This document shows positions 40,792 through 47,918 of a stretch of 53,277 bases of DNA, one piece after another (position 1 is the stretch's first letter; every line of letters starts with the position of its first letter). The notes under the pieces were generated by a model. It saw only the letters and a program-made list of their open reading frames with translations, was not told the DNA's origin and made no database searches. A program made the translations under genes and the position numbers. Source of the stretch: a virus. The stretch spans positions 1 to 53,277 of IMG/VR virus record IMGVR_UViG_3300002053_000026, one strand, 5' to 3'.

Positions 40792-41142
40792 TTACTTCGT
40801 CCTCTTGAACAGTATGATATCTTCTATCCTATTAGAACAATGTGTTGTAATAACTTTACCAATTTTTTCTAGCCATTCTTGCGGTAGTTTTCCTGTACCA
40901 ATATCTGTTGGCTCTTTATTCATATCAGAGTAAAACATTATATAACGAATAGTAATCCATCCCTTTTTTTCGTGAATATCTATAACGTTCCACGACTTAT
41001 CTTTTTTGTTTTCTGATATCTTCCAATCGATATCTTCTCCATCAAAACCAACTGCATGCCCATCTGATTCTCCCATAATTTCTTCTAGATCGCATACTCC
41101 ATTGGTGCGGATAGAAGAATCGTCTTTTAGTTTAATTTTCAT
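40792..41142 (-). CDS. Small unknown acidic protein
   Basis: 116 residues beginning MKIKLKDDSSIRTNGVCDLE. Asp/Glu/Lys-rich with a beta-like middle (WNVIDIHEKKGWITIRYIMF). It overlaps the preceding gene by 11 nt. No family recognised. Confidence 0.52.
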   Translation of the reverse strand: MKIKLKDDSSIRTNGVCDLEEIMGESDGHAVGFDGEDIDWKISENKKDKSWNVIDIHEKKGWITIRYIMFYSDMNKEPTDIGTGKLPQEWLEKIGKVITTHCSNRIEDIILFKRTK

Positions 41143-41395
41143 AATATTTGCCTCCAGGCGAAAATGCCATTATCTCCCATCCGATAGCCTTTTCCCTGTT
41201 TGTATTTTCATGTAATACTTTTCCGTTAAGGGATGTAACTTCCCACTTTTGCGTTTCGACGTTAAATTCGACATTGGATGCTTTTCGCACATTGGTAATT
41301 TTCCCGATGGCGAACAAGTTGATATCGTCAGTATATAAACCATGCACATCTCCACATTCATCTATTTCCAATATGATATTGATTTTTTTAGACAT
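41132..41395 (-). CDS. Small unknown protein
   Basis: 87 residues with a beta-rich body: MSKKINIILEIDECGDVHGL, then ITNVRKASNVEF and the tail SPGGKYYEN. I associate this sequence style with a phage hypothetical family, without known function. It lies between the HNH endonuclease and a small acidic protein. Confidence 0.55.
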   Translation of the reverse strand: MSKKINIILEIDECGDVHGLYTDDINLFAIGKITNVRKASNVEFNVETQKWEVTSLNGKVLHENTNREKAIGWEIMAFSPGGKYYEN

Positions 41396-41406
41396 TGCAA
41401 AATACC

Positions 41407-42018
41407 CTACTTATGTTGTTCACTTAGTGTTCTTTTTATTGACCATCCACGCCAAAAGCGTGACTGTATTGTGCTTTTATTTATTCCTAATTCTTCTGCC
41501 CATGCTGCTATACACTGTGTTTTGCCTCTAAAAGATAGTAAATTATTTTTACTTCTGTTACGACTGTTCTGGACTGGCGTGACCCACCGACAGTTTTCTT
41601 TATAATATCCAAGATCGTTATTTATTCTGTCTAGCTGATGACCATCAGGGCGTTCCCCCATGTCGGATAAAAAATTATCAAATTTTAGCCACCGATCACA
41701 AACTGTAATACCTCTGCCACCGTATCTATGATATCTATTGTTGGATGGATCATTACATCTTCCCTTCATTCTTACCCACGAATGATATGTTGGTGATATT
41801 TTGTTTCTTCGCGAGTGTCCATGGAGGCAATTAGATGCTGATTCTACTCTTAGGCATCCACAGCTTTTTATTTTTCCGCTTAGTAAATGATAACCACGAA
41901 CAACAGAAGTCTTACCACAGTTGCACATACATAACCATGTTGTATGACCATGTTTGGTATTCTTATCACGCCTTATGACGGTTAATCTATTGAATTTTTG
42001 TCCAGTTAAATCAATCAA
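41407..42018 (-). CDS. HNH-type homing endonuclease (intact copy)
   Basis: 203 residues. Zinc-ribbon-like N-terminus (LTGQKFNRLTVI, C30/C32/C34, C53/C55), then GGRGITVCDRW, HQLDRINND (127-135) and CRWVT with the His and Asn/Asp residues of an HNH-like nuclease, then a C-terminal IAAWAEELGINKSTIQSRF helix-turn-helix-like segment. This is a common free-standing phage homing endonuclease design. It starts 1 nt after the stop of the GMP reductase gene, so it probably targets or invaded that locus. Homologues in this window: 927-1571 (broken) and 19906-19962 (relic). Confidence 0.78.
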   Translation of the reverse strand: MIDLTGQKFNRLTVIRRDKNTKHGHTTWLCMCNCGKTSVVRGYHLLSGKIKSCGCLRVESASNCLHGHSRRNKISPTYHSWVRMKGRCNDPSNNRYHRYGGRGITVCDRWLKFDNFLSDMGERPDGHQLDRINNDLGYYKENCRWVTPVQNSRNRSKNNLLSFRGKTQCIAAWAEELGINKSTIQSRFWRGWSIKRTLSEQHK

Positions 42019-43036
42019 TTAAGTTTTCCTCGGCATTGTTTCTTCCATAGACAATGAACTAACCATGACATATTGTCCCTTTTCTCTAAGTTCTTTAATA
42101 TTGTGAGCACCACTCATAGCTAGGCCAGACTTTATTTCTTTTGCAGAATTAAGAATAACATTTTCTGTTTCGCCTTTGTATCCGGTTTCAATCTCTATAC
42201 CTTCTGGCGCTATATCTGGTCTGCCAGAAGCGTTTCTACTGCTCATTCCTCTATAAACTCTTTTCCCATCTATCAATGGTGTACAATTAGTCCCTGCCAG
42301 CATGTAACCTATCATACATGCATCAGCACCAGCGAAGAGAGACTTTACCATATCTCCACCTGTTCTTAAGCCACCATCTACTATAATGGATGTTGATCTA
42401 TTTGTTGTTTTCTTGGTGGGTTTCAAGTATTGCTGATAATTGTGGGTACCCGTGCCCAGTTATAATTCTTGTGGTACAAGCAGCCCCCGGACCTATGCCG
42501 ACCTTAATTGCGTCAACACCATGCATTGCAAATTTAGTAGCTGCATCTCTGGTACATACATTACCAGCCATTATTATGAAATCATACGTATCTGAACATT
42601 TAATATCTACCAGAATATCAATGGCTTTATACATCATCTTATGGTCACCATGAGCCACATCTAAACACAGCACATTACATCCAACATCAAGTAATTTTTG
42701 CGCATTCCAATTTATATCCCCTTTTATGCCCATGGCACATCCAATATTTTTAGTGTTTTGATGTTTGGCATGAATGATTTCGGATGTTTGTTTTTTTATT
42801 TCCTCGTCTTCGGATAACCCAATATTTCTACTGATAATACCTAAACCACCAAGACGATCAAGAGTCACTGCCATTTCTGCGCCTGTTACAGAATCCATTG
42901 GTGATGATATAATCGGAATACCTAATTTTAACTTCCCACCCAAACATGTTGAGATGTTTGGTGTTGTGCGTGAATCTAGTTCTGAATATTGCGGGACAAG
43001 CAAGATGTCATTGAAACACAATTTCCTGTCTTGCAT
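42019..43036 (-). pseudogene. guaC-like: GMP reductase gene split by a +1 frameshift
   Basis: Two frames together give a GuaC-size protein (about 339 residues, no CBS domains). The first (43036-42398) has FNDILLVPQ, SSPMDSVTG, a CLDVAHGD block and GIGPGAACTTRIITGHGYPQ with the active-site Cys. The second, one base out of register (about 42426-42019), has IIVDGGLRTGGDMVKSLFAG, MSSRNASG and ETGYKGETENVI. The overlap region is GAAACCCACCAAG. The enzyme would convert GMP to IMP. It is either inactivated, mis-sequenced, or frameshifted on purpose; nothing visible proves programmed slippage. Confidence 0.78.
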
Positions 43037-43072
43037 GTTTACTCCTAGCCTTCAAGCTCTTCAGCCAATTCC

Positions 43073-44056
43073 TCAAGTCCATCGAATTTTAATAGGATGG
43101 GATACTGCTGCAATATCATTATAATCTACACATACATCCAAACAATTTTTAGCACAAATTGGATCAGCAATACTGTCATGTTCAAAAATCCATTGTAATC
43201 GTTCATTTCTCATATCTGGTCCAACTTCACCAATAGGATCGCCACCCTCTCGTAAATGGATAATACATGGGAAATGCCATTTACCGGCTACAGCCATATC
43301 GTCTAGTGCTAACCAACACTTACGACAGTTGCCTCCAAAAATTCCACGTACATTTCTACCAGCTTTCAAGTTCTCAATCCGGTACTTCAGGATCGGGTAC
43401 TTGTTCAATACCTCGTCTGGTAAATCGACCAGCTTGGTCAGAGCCTTGTTGTACTGTGCCGCTGGGATGACTCGGATATCCGAAGCCCCCAGGCTGTCCA
43501 CGAACAGCACAGCCTCAACACACTGGTCAACATTAGCCTCGGTGAAGACCATGCCAACGGTTACGTAGGTGATCTTGCTCAGGGTGCGGATAGACTCTAC
43601 AGTCTTCGCCCATGCACCCTTCACTCCACCAGTCATGTCCGTACCGACAGCGCAGCAGCCACTATCAAGACTGATAGAGAAGTCGTTAACACCCGCTCCG
43701 ATCAAAGCAAGATAGGTCTCAGGCTTTGCCGTACCATTGGTGGAGATTGCAATGCGCTCGACTCCACCTTCACGACAGCGATCAATCAACTTGCCCAGAC
43801 CCTTGTATAGAGTAGGCTCCCCACCGGAGAACCTGACGTTCTTTAGCCCTTGAGCAATCCAGAGGTTGACAGTTTTGAGCGCCTGTTTGAACGGCATATC
43901 TCCACGAATCTCCGGTCTTACACCACGGCAATACGGACACCGTAGGTTACAGCGATCCGTAAGAATCAACTCACACCGCTGCAACGGAGAGGTAGCGCTA
44001 GCGTTCAACGCACGCTTGTCAGATAGCGTGTAGAATCCAATGTCTTCAAGCTTCAT
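43073..44056 (-). CDS. Radical SAM protein with SPASM-like Cys-rich C-terminus
   Basis: 327 residues. TDRCNLRCPYCRG (C36, C40, C43) binds the catalytic iron-sulfur cluster; FSGGEPT and ISTNGT are the SAM-binding motifs. Cys residues in GGNCRKCW and CAKNCLDVC may bind auxiliary clusters as in MoaA/SPASM enzymes.  The substrate is unknown. The DNA of the first two thirds of the gene (about 43370-44056) is clearly GC-richer than the last third, so the gene looks mosaic. An ACCTCC site complement precedes the start, next to the tRNA genes. Confidence 0.78.
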   Translation of the reverse strand: MKLEDIGFYTLSDKRALNASATSPLQRCELILTDRCNLRCPYCRGVRPEIRGDMPFKQALKTVNLWIAQGLKNVRFSGGEPTLYKGLGKLIDRCREGGVERIAISTNGTAKPETYLALIGAGVNDFSISLDSGCCAVGTDMTGGVKGAWAKTVESIRTLSKITYVTVGMVFTEANVDQCVEAVLFVDSLGASDIRVIPAAQYNKALTKLVDLPDEVLNKYPILKYRIENLKAGRNVRGIFGGNCRKCWLALDDMAVAGKWHFPCIIHLREGGDPIGEVGPDMRNERLQWIFEHDSIADPICAKNCLDVCVDYNDIAAVSHPIKIRWT

Positions 44057-44074
44057 GACAACCTCCTTTACTAC

Positions 44075-44149
44075 CGGGCTGGGTCGGACTCGAACTCACG
44101 ACCTGCGGGGTAGAAACCCGCTGTTCTTGATCCACTGAGCTACCAGCCC
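44075..44149 (-). tRNA. tRNA-Arg (UCU)
   Basis: 75 nt including the discriminator. The acceptor GGGCTGG/CCAGCCC pairs over 7 bp, and the anticodon stem GCGGG/CCCGC is perfect around loop TTTCTAC, anticodon TCT (reads AGA). The D stem has one mismatch and the T stem GTGAG/CCGAC two. CCA is not encoded. AGA is frequent in this AT-rich genome, a common reason for phages to carry this tRNA. Confidence 0.78.
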
Positions 44150-44153
44150 TTAC

Positions 44154-44225
44154 TACCAGCGACAGGGCTCGAACCTGCATCTCCCGGTCCACAGCCGAGC
44201 GTTCTACCAGTTGAACTACACCAGC
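44154..44225 (-). tRNA. tRNA-His (GUG), weak acceptor stem
   Basis: 72 nt. The D stem GTTC/GAAC is perfect, the anticodon stem CTCGG/CCGGG good around CTGTGGA (anticodon GTG), and the T stem GCAGG/CCTGT good. The acceptor GCTGGTG/CGCTGGT has four G-U pairs. There is no encoded G-1, which His tRNA normally needs, so function is uncertain. Confidence 0.65.
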
Positions 44226-44230
44226 TCAAA

Positions 44231-44304
44231 TGGGCAGTGCAAGGCTTGAACCTGTGACCTCGTGTTTATAATACACGTGATCGTACCAACTGAGCTACCG
44301 GCCC
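44231..44304 (-). tRNA. tRNA-Ile (UAU), with mismatches
   Basis: 74 nt. The anticodon stem CGTGT/ACACG is perfect around ATTATAA, anticodon TAT (reads AUA, Ile). The acceptor GGGCCGG/ACTGCCC has two mismatches; the T stem has one. Its 5' end overlaps the last codons of the RNA ligase gene by 10 nt. AUA is common here, so the tRNA would be useful if functional. Confidence 0.65.
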
Positions 44305-45347
44305 TCCATGACATTATTTTTAGGACGAATCTTTTTCATAATATATCTATCTAACCTATCCCAATGTCCATCATATAACATGAACATTGCAGCACGATGT
44401 TTCATATTAGCAACAGTGTTTGCAAATCTAGCTCTATCGGGGATATATTTAATTAAATCAAAATATTCTTGAATTTCACATTTGGTTAATTCATATTTAC
44501 CTTCAAGATTAGATGCTAAATCGGTAAGAGTTTCATGATAATCTACATCAACTATATCCCAAAGAAATGCAGGAACTTCTCCATTAACCATTTCTTTCCA
44601 AATGCCGAGAAGTGTTAAGTGCATAAGCATAGCATGACGACGAAAATAATCCTCACACTTGATTTTTACTCTCAAGCCATTGTTAAATCGAATAACAAAT
44701 CCTTCCAATTTATCACCAGATGCAGTTTTAATTTGTCCACGACAATATCCTAACCAATTCTGATCATATGAATCAATTAAAGTAAATCCAAATTCTTTAT
44801 TCCATTCTCTAACTTGTCCCCAACTGTATTCTTCACCAGTATGACGATTATATGCAGCAAGCAAAACCAAATCTCGACGGTCACCATAATTAACCACAAT
44901 ATGTGTAATTGGACAAATAATCTCAAATAACAATGTTACTTCATCTGGTAAAGTGCTTAGATCGTATCGTTTCAACCAAGCAGTAGCCCAAACAGCACCA
45001 TCACTTCTGAAAGACCCTCTGGTAGCAATACGATGTTCACCATTAACTCGATAAAGAATTCCTAACCAACCGTCTTCCTTCTTAAAAATACGAAAACCAT
45101 CTTTCCATGGAAGATTGCATTCTTGTGTATCGTGTCGTTGATTCATATTGAAAAATTTGGGAAAAGGTTGCGATACTACTTCTCCTGTCTTACGATTTAA
45201 AATTATGCCTCTGCTATTTAAAGTAATATTATCCCAAGTCTTACATCCATCAGTATAACTATATACACGAAGATCATCTAAATCATCGCATCGAAGCAAA
45301 CCATCCTCCACCAATTTATCTCTGGCTTCAATAAAATCAAATTTCAT
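44295..45347 (-). CDS. rnlA-like: T4 Rnl1-type RNA ligase
   Basis: 350 residues. KEDG at 90-93 supplies the adenylated Lys. TLLFEIICP (motif III region), EGFVIRF (motif IV) and VKIKCEDYF (motif V) follow in the Rnl1 order. It seals 3'-OH/5'-phosphate RNA ends; in T4 it repairs tRNAs cut by anticodon nucleases. The gene lies directly upstream of three tRNA genes and overlaps the first. No polynucleotide kinase is visible in the window, which T4 uses with Rnl1. Confidence 0.82.
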   Translation of the reverse strand: MKFDFIEARDKLVEDGLLRCDDLDDLRVYSYTDGCKTWDNITLNSRGIILNRKTGEVVSQPFPKFFNMNQRHDTQECNLPWKDGFRIFKKEDGWLGILYRVNGEHRIATRGSFRSDGAVWATAWLKRYDLSTLPDEVTLLFEIICPITHIVVNYGDRRDLVLLAAYNRHTGEEYSWGQVREWNKEFGFTLIDSYDQNWLGYCRGQIKTASGDKLEGFVIRFNNGLRVKIKCEDYFRRHAMLMHLTLLGIWKEMVNGEVPAFLWDIVDVDYHETLTDLASNLEGKYELTKCEIQEYFDLIKYIPDRARFANTVANMKHRAAMFMLYDGHWDRLDRYIMKKIRPKNNVMEGR

Positions 45348-45521
45348 GATCTTTCACGCCTTATTCTCCATAATTCAGTAGCCTGACATACATGACCACG
45401 CTGATCAAATTTATCACTAATACCACTAACCATCTTCAAAATATCAAGTAAATGTGGATTCTCATCAATGGAATAAAGCTACGCAGACAACAGCTAGCAC
45501 AAACCCGATTGATTTCCACAT
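45344..45521 (-). pseudogene. Frameshifted small gene before the RNA ligase
   Basis: ATG 45521, after a GGAG site, reads MWKSIGFVLAVVCVA, a hydrophobic membrane-like segment, and stops at 45465. In the +1 frame the sense continues as YSIDENPHLLDILKMVSGIS and ends in a TGA overlapping the ligase ATG (ATGA). One extra base near GCTTTATT explains the split (178 nt). It may be a small membrane-anchored protein or two separate peptides. Confidence 0.5.
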
Positions 45522-45533
45522 TTCTATCTCCTA

Positions 45534-45564
45534 TGGCCCCGGCTGGACTCGAACCAGCACGCCC
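45534..45564 (-). other. 3' half of a tRNA (T arm plus acceptor strand) without 5' half
   Basis: GCTGGTTCGAGTCCAGC forms a perfect T arm (5 bp, TTCGAGT loop), followed by CGGGGCC A as an acceptor 3' strand. No matching GGCCCCG, D arm or anticodon arm lies upstream, where a small protein gene ends. This could be a decayed tRNA or a tRNA-derived attachment core, since integrases often use tRNA 3' ends. Confidence 0.5.
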
Positions 45565-45699
45565 TTATAGATATTCATCTAGGCGAGTGGTTTGTTTGTG
45601 ATAGATACGGCTACTATCATCGCTATAAATTTCTATTATCATATCTTCGCCGAATTTTTTGTGTATTAAATCAAGAAATTTTAATGTAGGGTTGCTCAT
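45565..45699 (-). CDS. Small protein (44 residues)
   Basis: ATG 45699 opens 44 codons beginning MSNPTLKFLDLIHKKFGEDM and ending in TAA just before the tRNA half. Helical, charged, no Cys. It starts 4 nt after the upstream stop with a weak AAAG site. Its sequence looks coding. Confidence 0.5.
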   Translation of the reverse strand: MSNPTLKFLDLIHKKFGEDMIIEIYSDDSSRIYHKQTTRLDEYL

Positions 45700-45702
45700 T
45701 CT

Positions 45703-45906
45703 TTATTCAGGTCCCCATTCATAAGAATGGAGAACTTCTCCATCTCTAGTGATCATAACGTATCCACTTCCATTTGCGTTTACGTGCGTTTTAGAGAATG
45801 TTCGCCACGTATTTGCTTCCGCAGTAGAAGCCTTGCTTCCTAGGCGATGAGTCTCTTTTGATCTGTTGTTGTCATGACCGAATGCTTTTGCTATTGTATT
45901 CGCCAT
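45703..45906 (-). CDS. Small unknown protein
   Basis: 67 residues: a polar, Ser/Thr/His-rich start followed by a beta-hairpin-like end (GSGYVMITRDGEVLHSYEWG). No known motif. It is 11 nt after the DUF1257 gene and probably in the same transcript. Confidence 0.53.
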   Translation of the reverse strand: MANTIAKAFGHDNNRSKETHRLGSKASTAEANTWRTFSKTHVNANGSGYVMITRDGEVLHSYEWGPE

Positions 45907-45917
45907 TATTTTACTCC

Positions 45918-46331
45918 TTATCTGTATCCAGTTATTGTTATACGCTGTCTGCCGTTTGACAATTTTTCTCGGTTAATTGTTCTGTCACGTTGGATTTGAT
46001 CTCTAGATAGTTTATGGAATACATAGTTTGTTTTTAATTGACCCAACCATTGATCACTATATTTTCGGGCGTCGTATTCAGAGATGATAGCATTGTAATG
46101 GCCATTTTCATCTTTGGCAAAGCCAATGTCATTAGAGGCTTTTCCGACATGTTTGCGCCTTATAATGATGTTGGCCTTTTCATTGCGCATATCACCCCTA
46201 TATCCATATAGGCCGACTGGATCGTCGTAAATTTCTATCTGATCGGTAGTCCAATTTCCTGTTTCTACTAAAGCGCAAATTAATGACGCGCTGTCTTTAA
46301 AGATAGTCTTTACTTCGCAAAATCTGCTCAT
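45918..46331 (-). CDS. DUF1257 (Ycf35-like) protein
   Basis: 137 residues. It starts MSRFCEVKTIFKDSASLICA and holds ANIIIRRKHVG (53-63), then NDIGF and YNAIISEYD, matching DUF1257/Ycf35 of cyanobacteria and plastids. The biochemical role is unknown. In bacteria it co-occurs with DUF2997 and a Ycf46-type AAA ATPase, both of which are present here. The ATG overlaps the TGA of the preceding broken gene. Confidence 0.75.
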   Translation of the reverse strand: MSRFCEVKTIFKDSASLICALVETGNWTTDQIEIYDDPVGLYGYRGDMRNEKANIIIRRKHVGKASNDIGFAKDENGHYNAIISEYDARKYSDQWLGQLKTNYVFHKLSRDQIQRDRTINREKLSNGRQRITITGYR

Positions 46332-46489
46332 TTTAGTTGGTCCTCACCATTTTTTATAAACGAAAGAATAGCCTCAAGTTCACCGCATTCACCGCAAGTC
46401 AGTTTGTGAACACAATTAACACATACGTCTTCGAAGTCTGGATGTGTATCATTTGATAGTTATGTGCTACAGAATCTACATAACTTCAT
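46328..46489 (-). pseudogene. Small zinc-ribbon gene with one in-frame TAA
   Basis: ATG 46489 overlaps the upstream stop and the final TGA overlaps the DUF1257 ATG, so the frame (162 nt, 54 codons) fits the operon exactly. It reads MKLCRFCST, TAA, then LSNDTHPDFEDVCVNCVHKL and CGECGE. The CxxC knuckles on both sides of the TAA would make a zinc ribbon. The stop inactivates it unless suppressed. Confidence 0.6.
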
Positions 46490-46908
46490 GATAAAACCTT
46501 TCTTGCCCTATCGAATGGGTTCATTTTGTTTATGGTAGCCTGATTATCATTGATTTCACGACAATTGTTTGGTTCTTTCCGGGAATCTTCGCCATTGTTG
46601 AGTCCATAATTATCACATTTTGCATTATTAATGCTTTCATCATATGTAATATCAAAAGCAATATCATCATTTTGGATGTCGGTGATTATGTGAACCGGTT
46701 TGAGTGCGACAACAAATTTTGGTAAATCCCTAGATCTATCAAAATTCGCGTTAATACGGTTTAATTCACCCAGGACTCCTCCGTCAATGCCAGTATCGAA
46801 TGTAGTAAAAATTTTATCTTCTAATTCAATCGTTCCAAAACCATTATTATATCCAATTGCGTAAGCTACCCCGTCGTGATAACATTCGCCAAGTTTAATT
46901 CTACACAT
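46486..46908 (-). CDS. Unknown protein
   Basis: 140 residues. A beta-rich N-terminal part (MCRIKLGECYHDGVAYAIGY), then DDIAFDITYD, shared with the zinc-ribbon protein at 18422-18685, then an Asn-rich, probably disordered C-terminus. It sits between the DUF3150-like gene and the broken zinc-ribbon gene. No family recognised. Confidence 0.55.
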   Translation of the reverse strand: MCRIKLGECYHDGVAYAIGYNNGFGTIELEDKIFTTFDTGIDGGVLGELNRINANFDRSRDLPKFVVALKPVHIITDIQNDDIAFDITYDESINNAKCDNYGLNNGEDSRKEPNNCREINDNQATINKMNPFDRARKVLS

Positions 46909-46922
46909 ATATCTTCTCCATA

Positions 46923-47906
46923 CTACAAAATTACTTTTCTCTGAATTTCATCAATAAATGAATTTTCGCTACTTCCGTCGGTATCAGCTTTCAGCCTGAT
47001 AGATTCTAATACTTTTGTTATGCCATTCTTAACATTGGCGGATTCAAAATCCTTTGGACCAATTCCGGAGTTAAGAAAGTTGGTTTTAAATTCATCTAAC
47101 ATTTTCTCTACTTCATTGTCTTCAAAGATATTCATTTCTTTAAATCGATCAACGTATTTTCGAAAGCACCCTATAGATCTGGGGGTTAATTTTTTACTCT
47201 CTGTTTCTTCTCCAAATGGTTTCCCATTAATGCGAGCAGTCATTAGGTCGCAGAATTTGACAGTTTCTTGTCTCATTGATGTTACATACTCCTTCACAAA
47301 CCTACTTACTTCGTCCTGCATTTGCTTACGTAGTTCTTGCTCTTTCTCATTTATAATTTTTTGCTCAGTGATTATTTGGGTTGCACTAGTTTCTTCTATC
47401 GAGTTTAGTCCTGCTATTCTAAATGTAAACCACTGGAAAGCAAACTTTCCCCTTAATGTTTGTGGGTCACGCGGATAATGACCTTTTAAACATTTTTCCC
47501 AAAATTCTGGAAATTGTCCTTTGACTGTGCTTACTAACTTATCGAATCTAACTATAAGACTATCTATTCGCTGAAAGAATTCATCTTTTAACTCTTGTAA
47601 TTGTTGTTCAACACTAGGAAGCATTTTTATTGGTACAAAGTGAGAATTCGCTATGCCAAAAGGTACGGACCATTTCTCTAAAATTTTTCTAGCTCTCTGT
47701 TCTATTTGTGTGATTGCGGCCAGTTCTTCTTTTGGTATCATTAATTTTCTGCCCAGATTTACCAAATCTACTGGCAATGCATCTGGGTCATATCCAACCT
47801 TTAGAAGGTCAGCCCGTGTTAGCATTTTTCTACCACCCCATCGGCTTACTCTCAAATTGATAAGACAGCCGACTTCAAAAAGATTGATTGTGTTTTCGCT
47901 TTCCAT
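46923..47906 (-). CDS. DUF3150-like protein
   Basis: 327 residues. VSRWGGRKMLTRADLLKVGY, NLGRKLMIPKEELAAI and EQRARKILEKWSVPFG followed by a long coiled-coil centre match the pattern of DUF3150 proteins, which occur next to AAA+ ATPases in phages and mobile elements. The function of the family is unknown. It is 12 nt downstream of the Ycf46-like AAA+ ATPase, consistent with a partner or substrate-adaptor role. The C-terminal 100 residues look unrelated to anything I recognise. Confidence 0.62.
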   Translation of the reverse strand: MESENTINLFEVGCLINLRVSRWGGRKMLTRADLLKVGYDPDALPVDLVNLGRKLMIPKEELAAITQIEQRARKILEKWSVPFGIANSHFVPIKMLPSVEQQLQELKDEFFQRIDSLIVRFDKLVSTVKGQFPEFWEKCLKGHYPRDPQTLRGKFAFQWFTFRIAGLNSIEETSATQIITEQKIINEKEQELRKQMQDEVSRFVKEYVTSMRQETVKFCDLMTARINGKPFGEETESKKLTPRSIGCFRKYVDRFKEMNIFEDNEVEKMLDEFKTNFLNSGIGPKDFESANVKNGITKVLESIRLKADTDGSSENSFIDEIQRKVIL

Positions 47907-47918
47907 AATAATCTCCTA

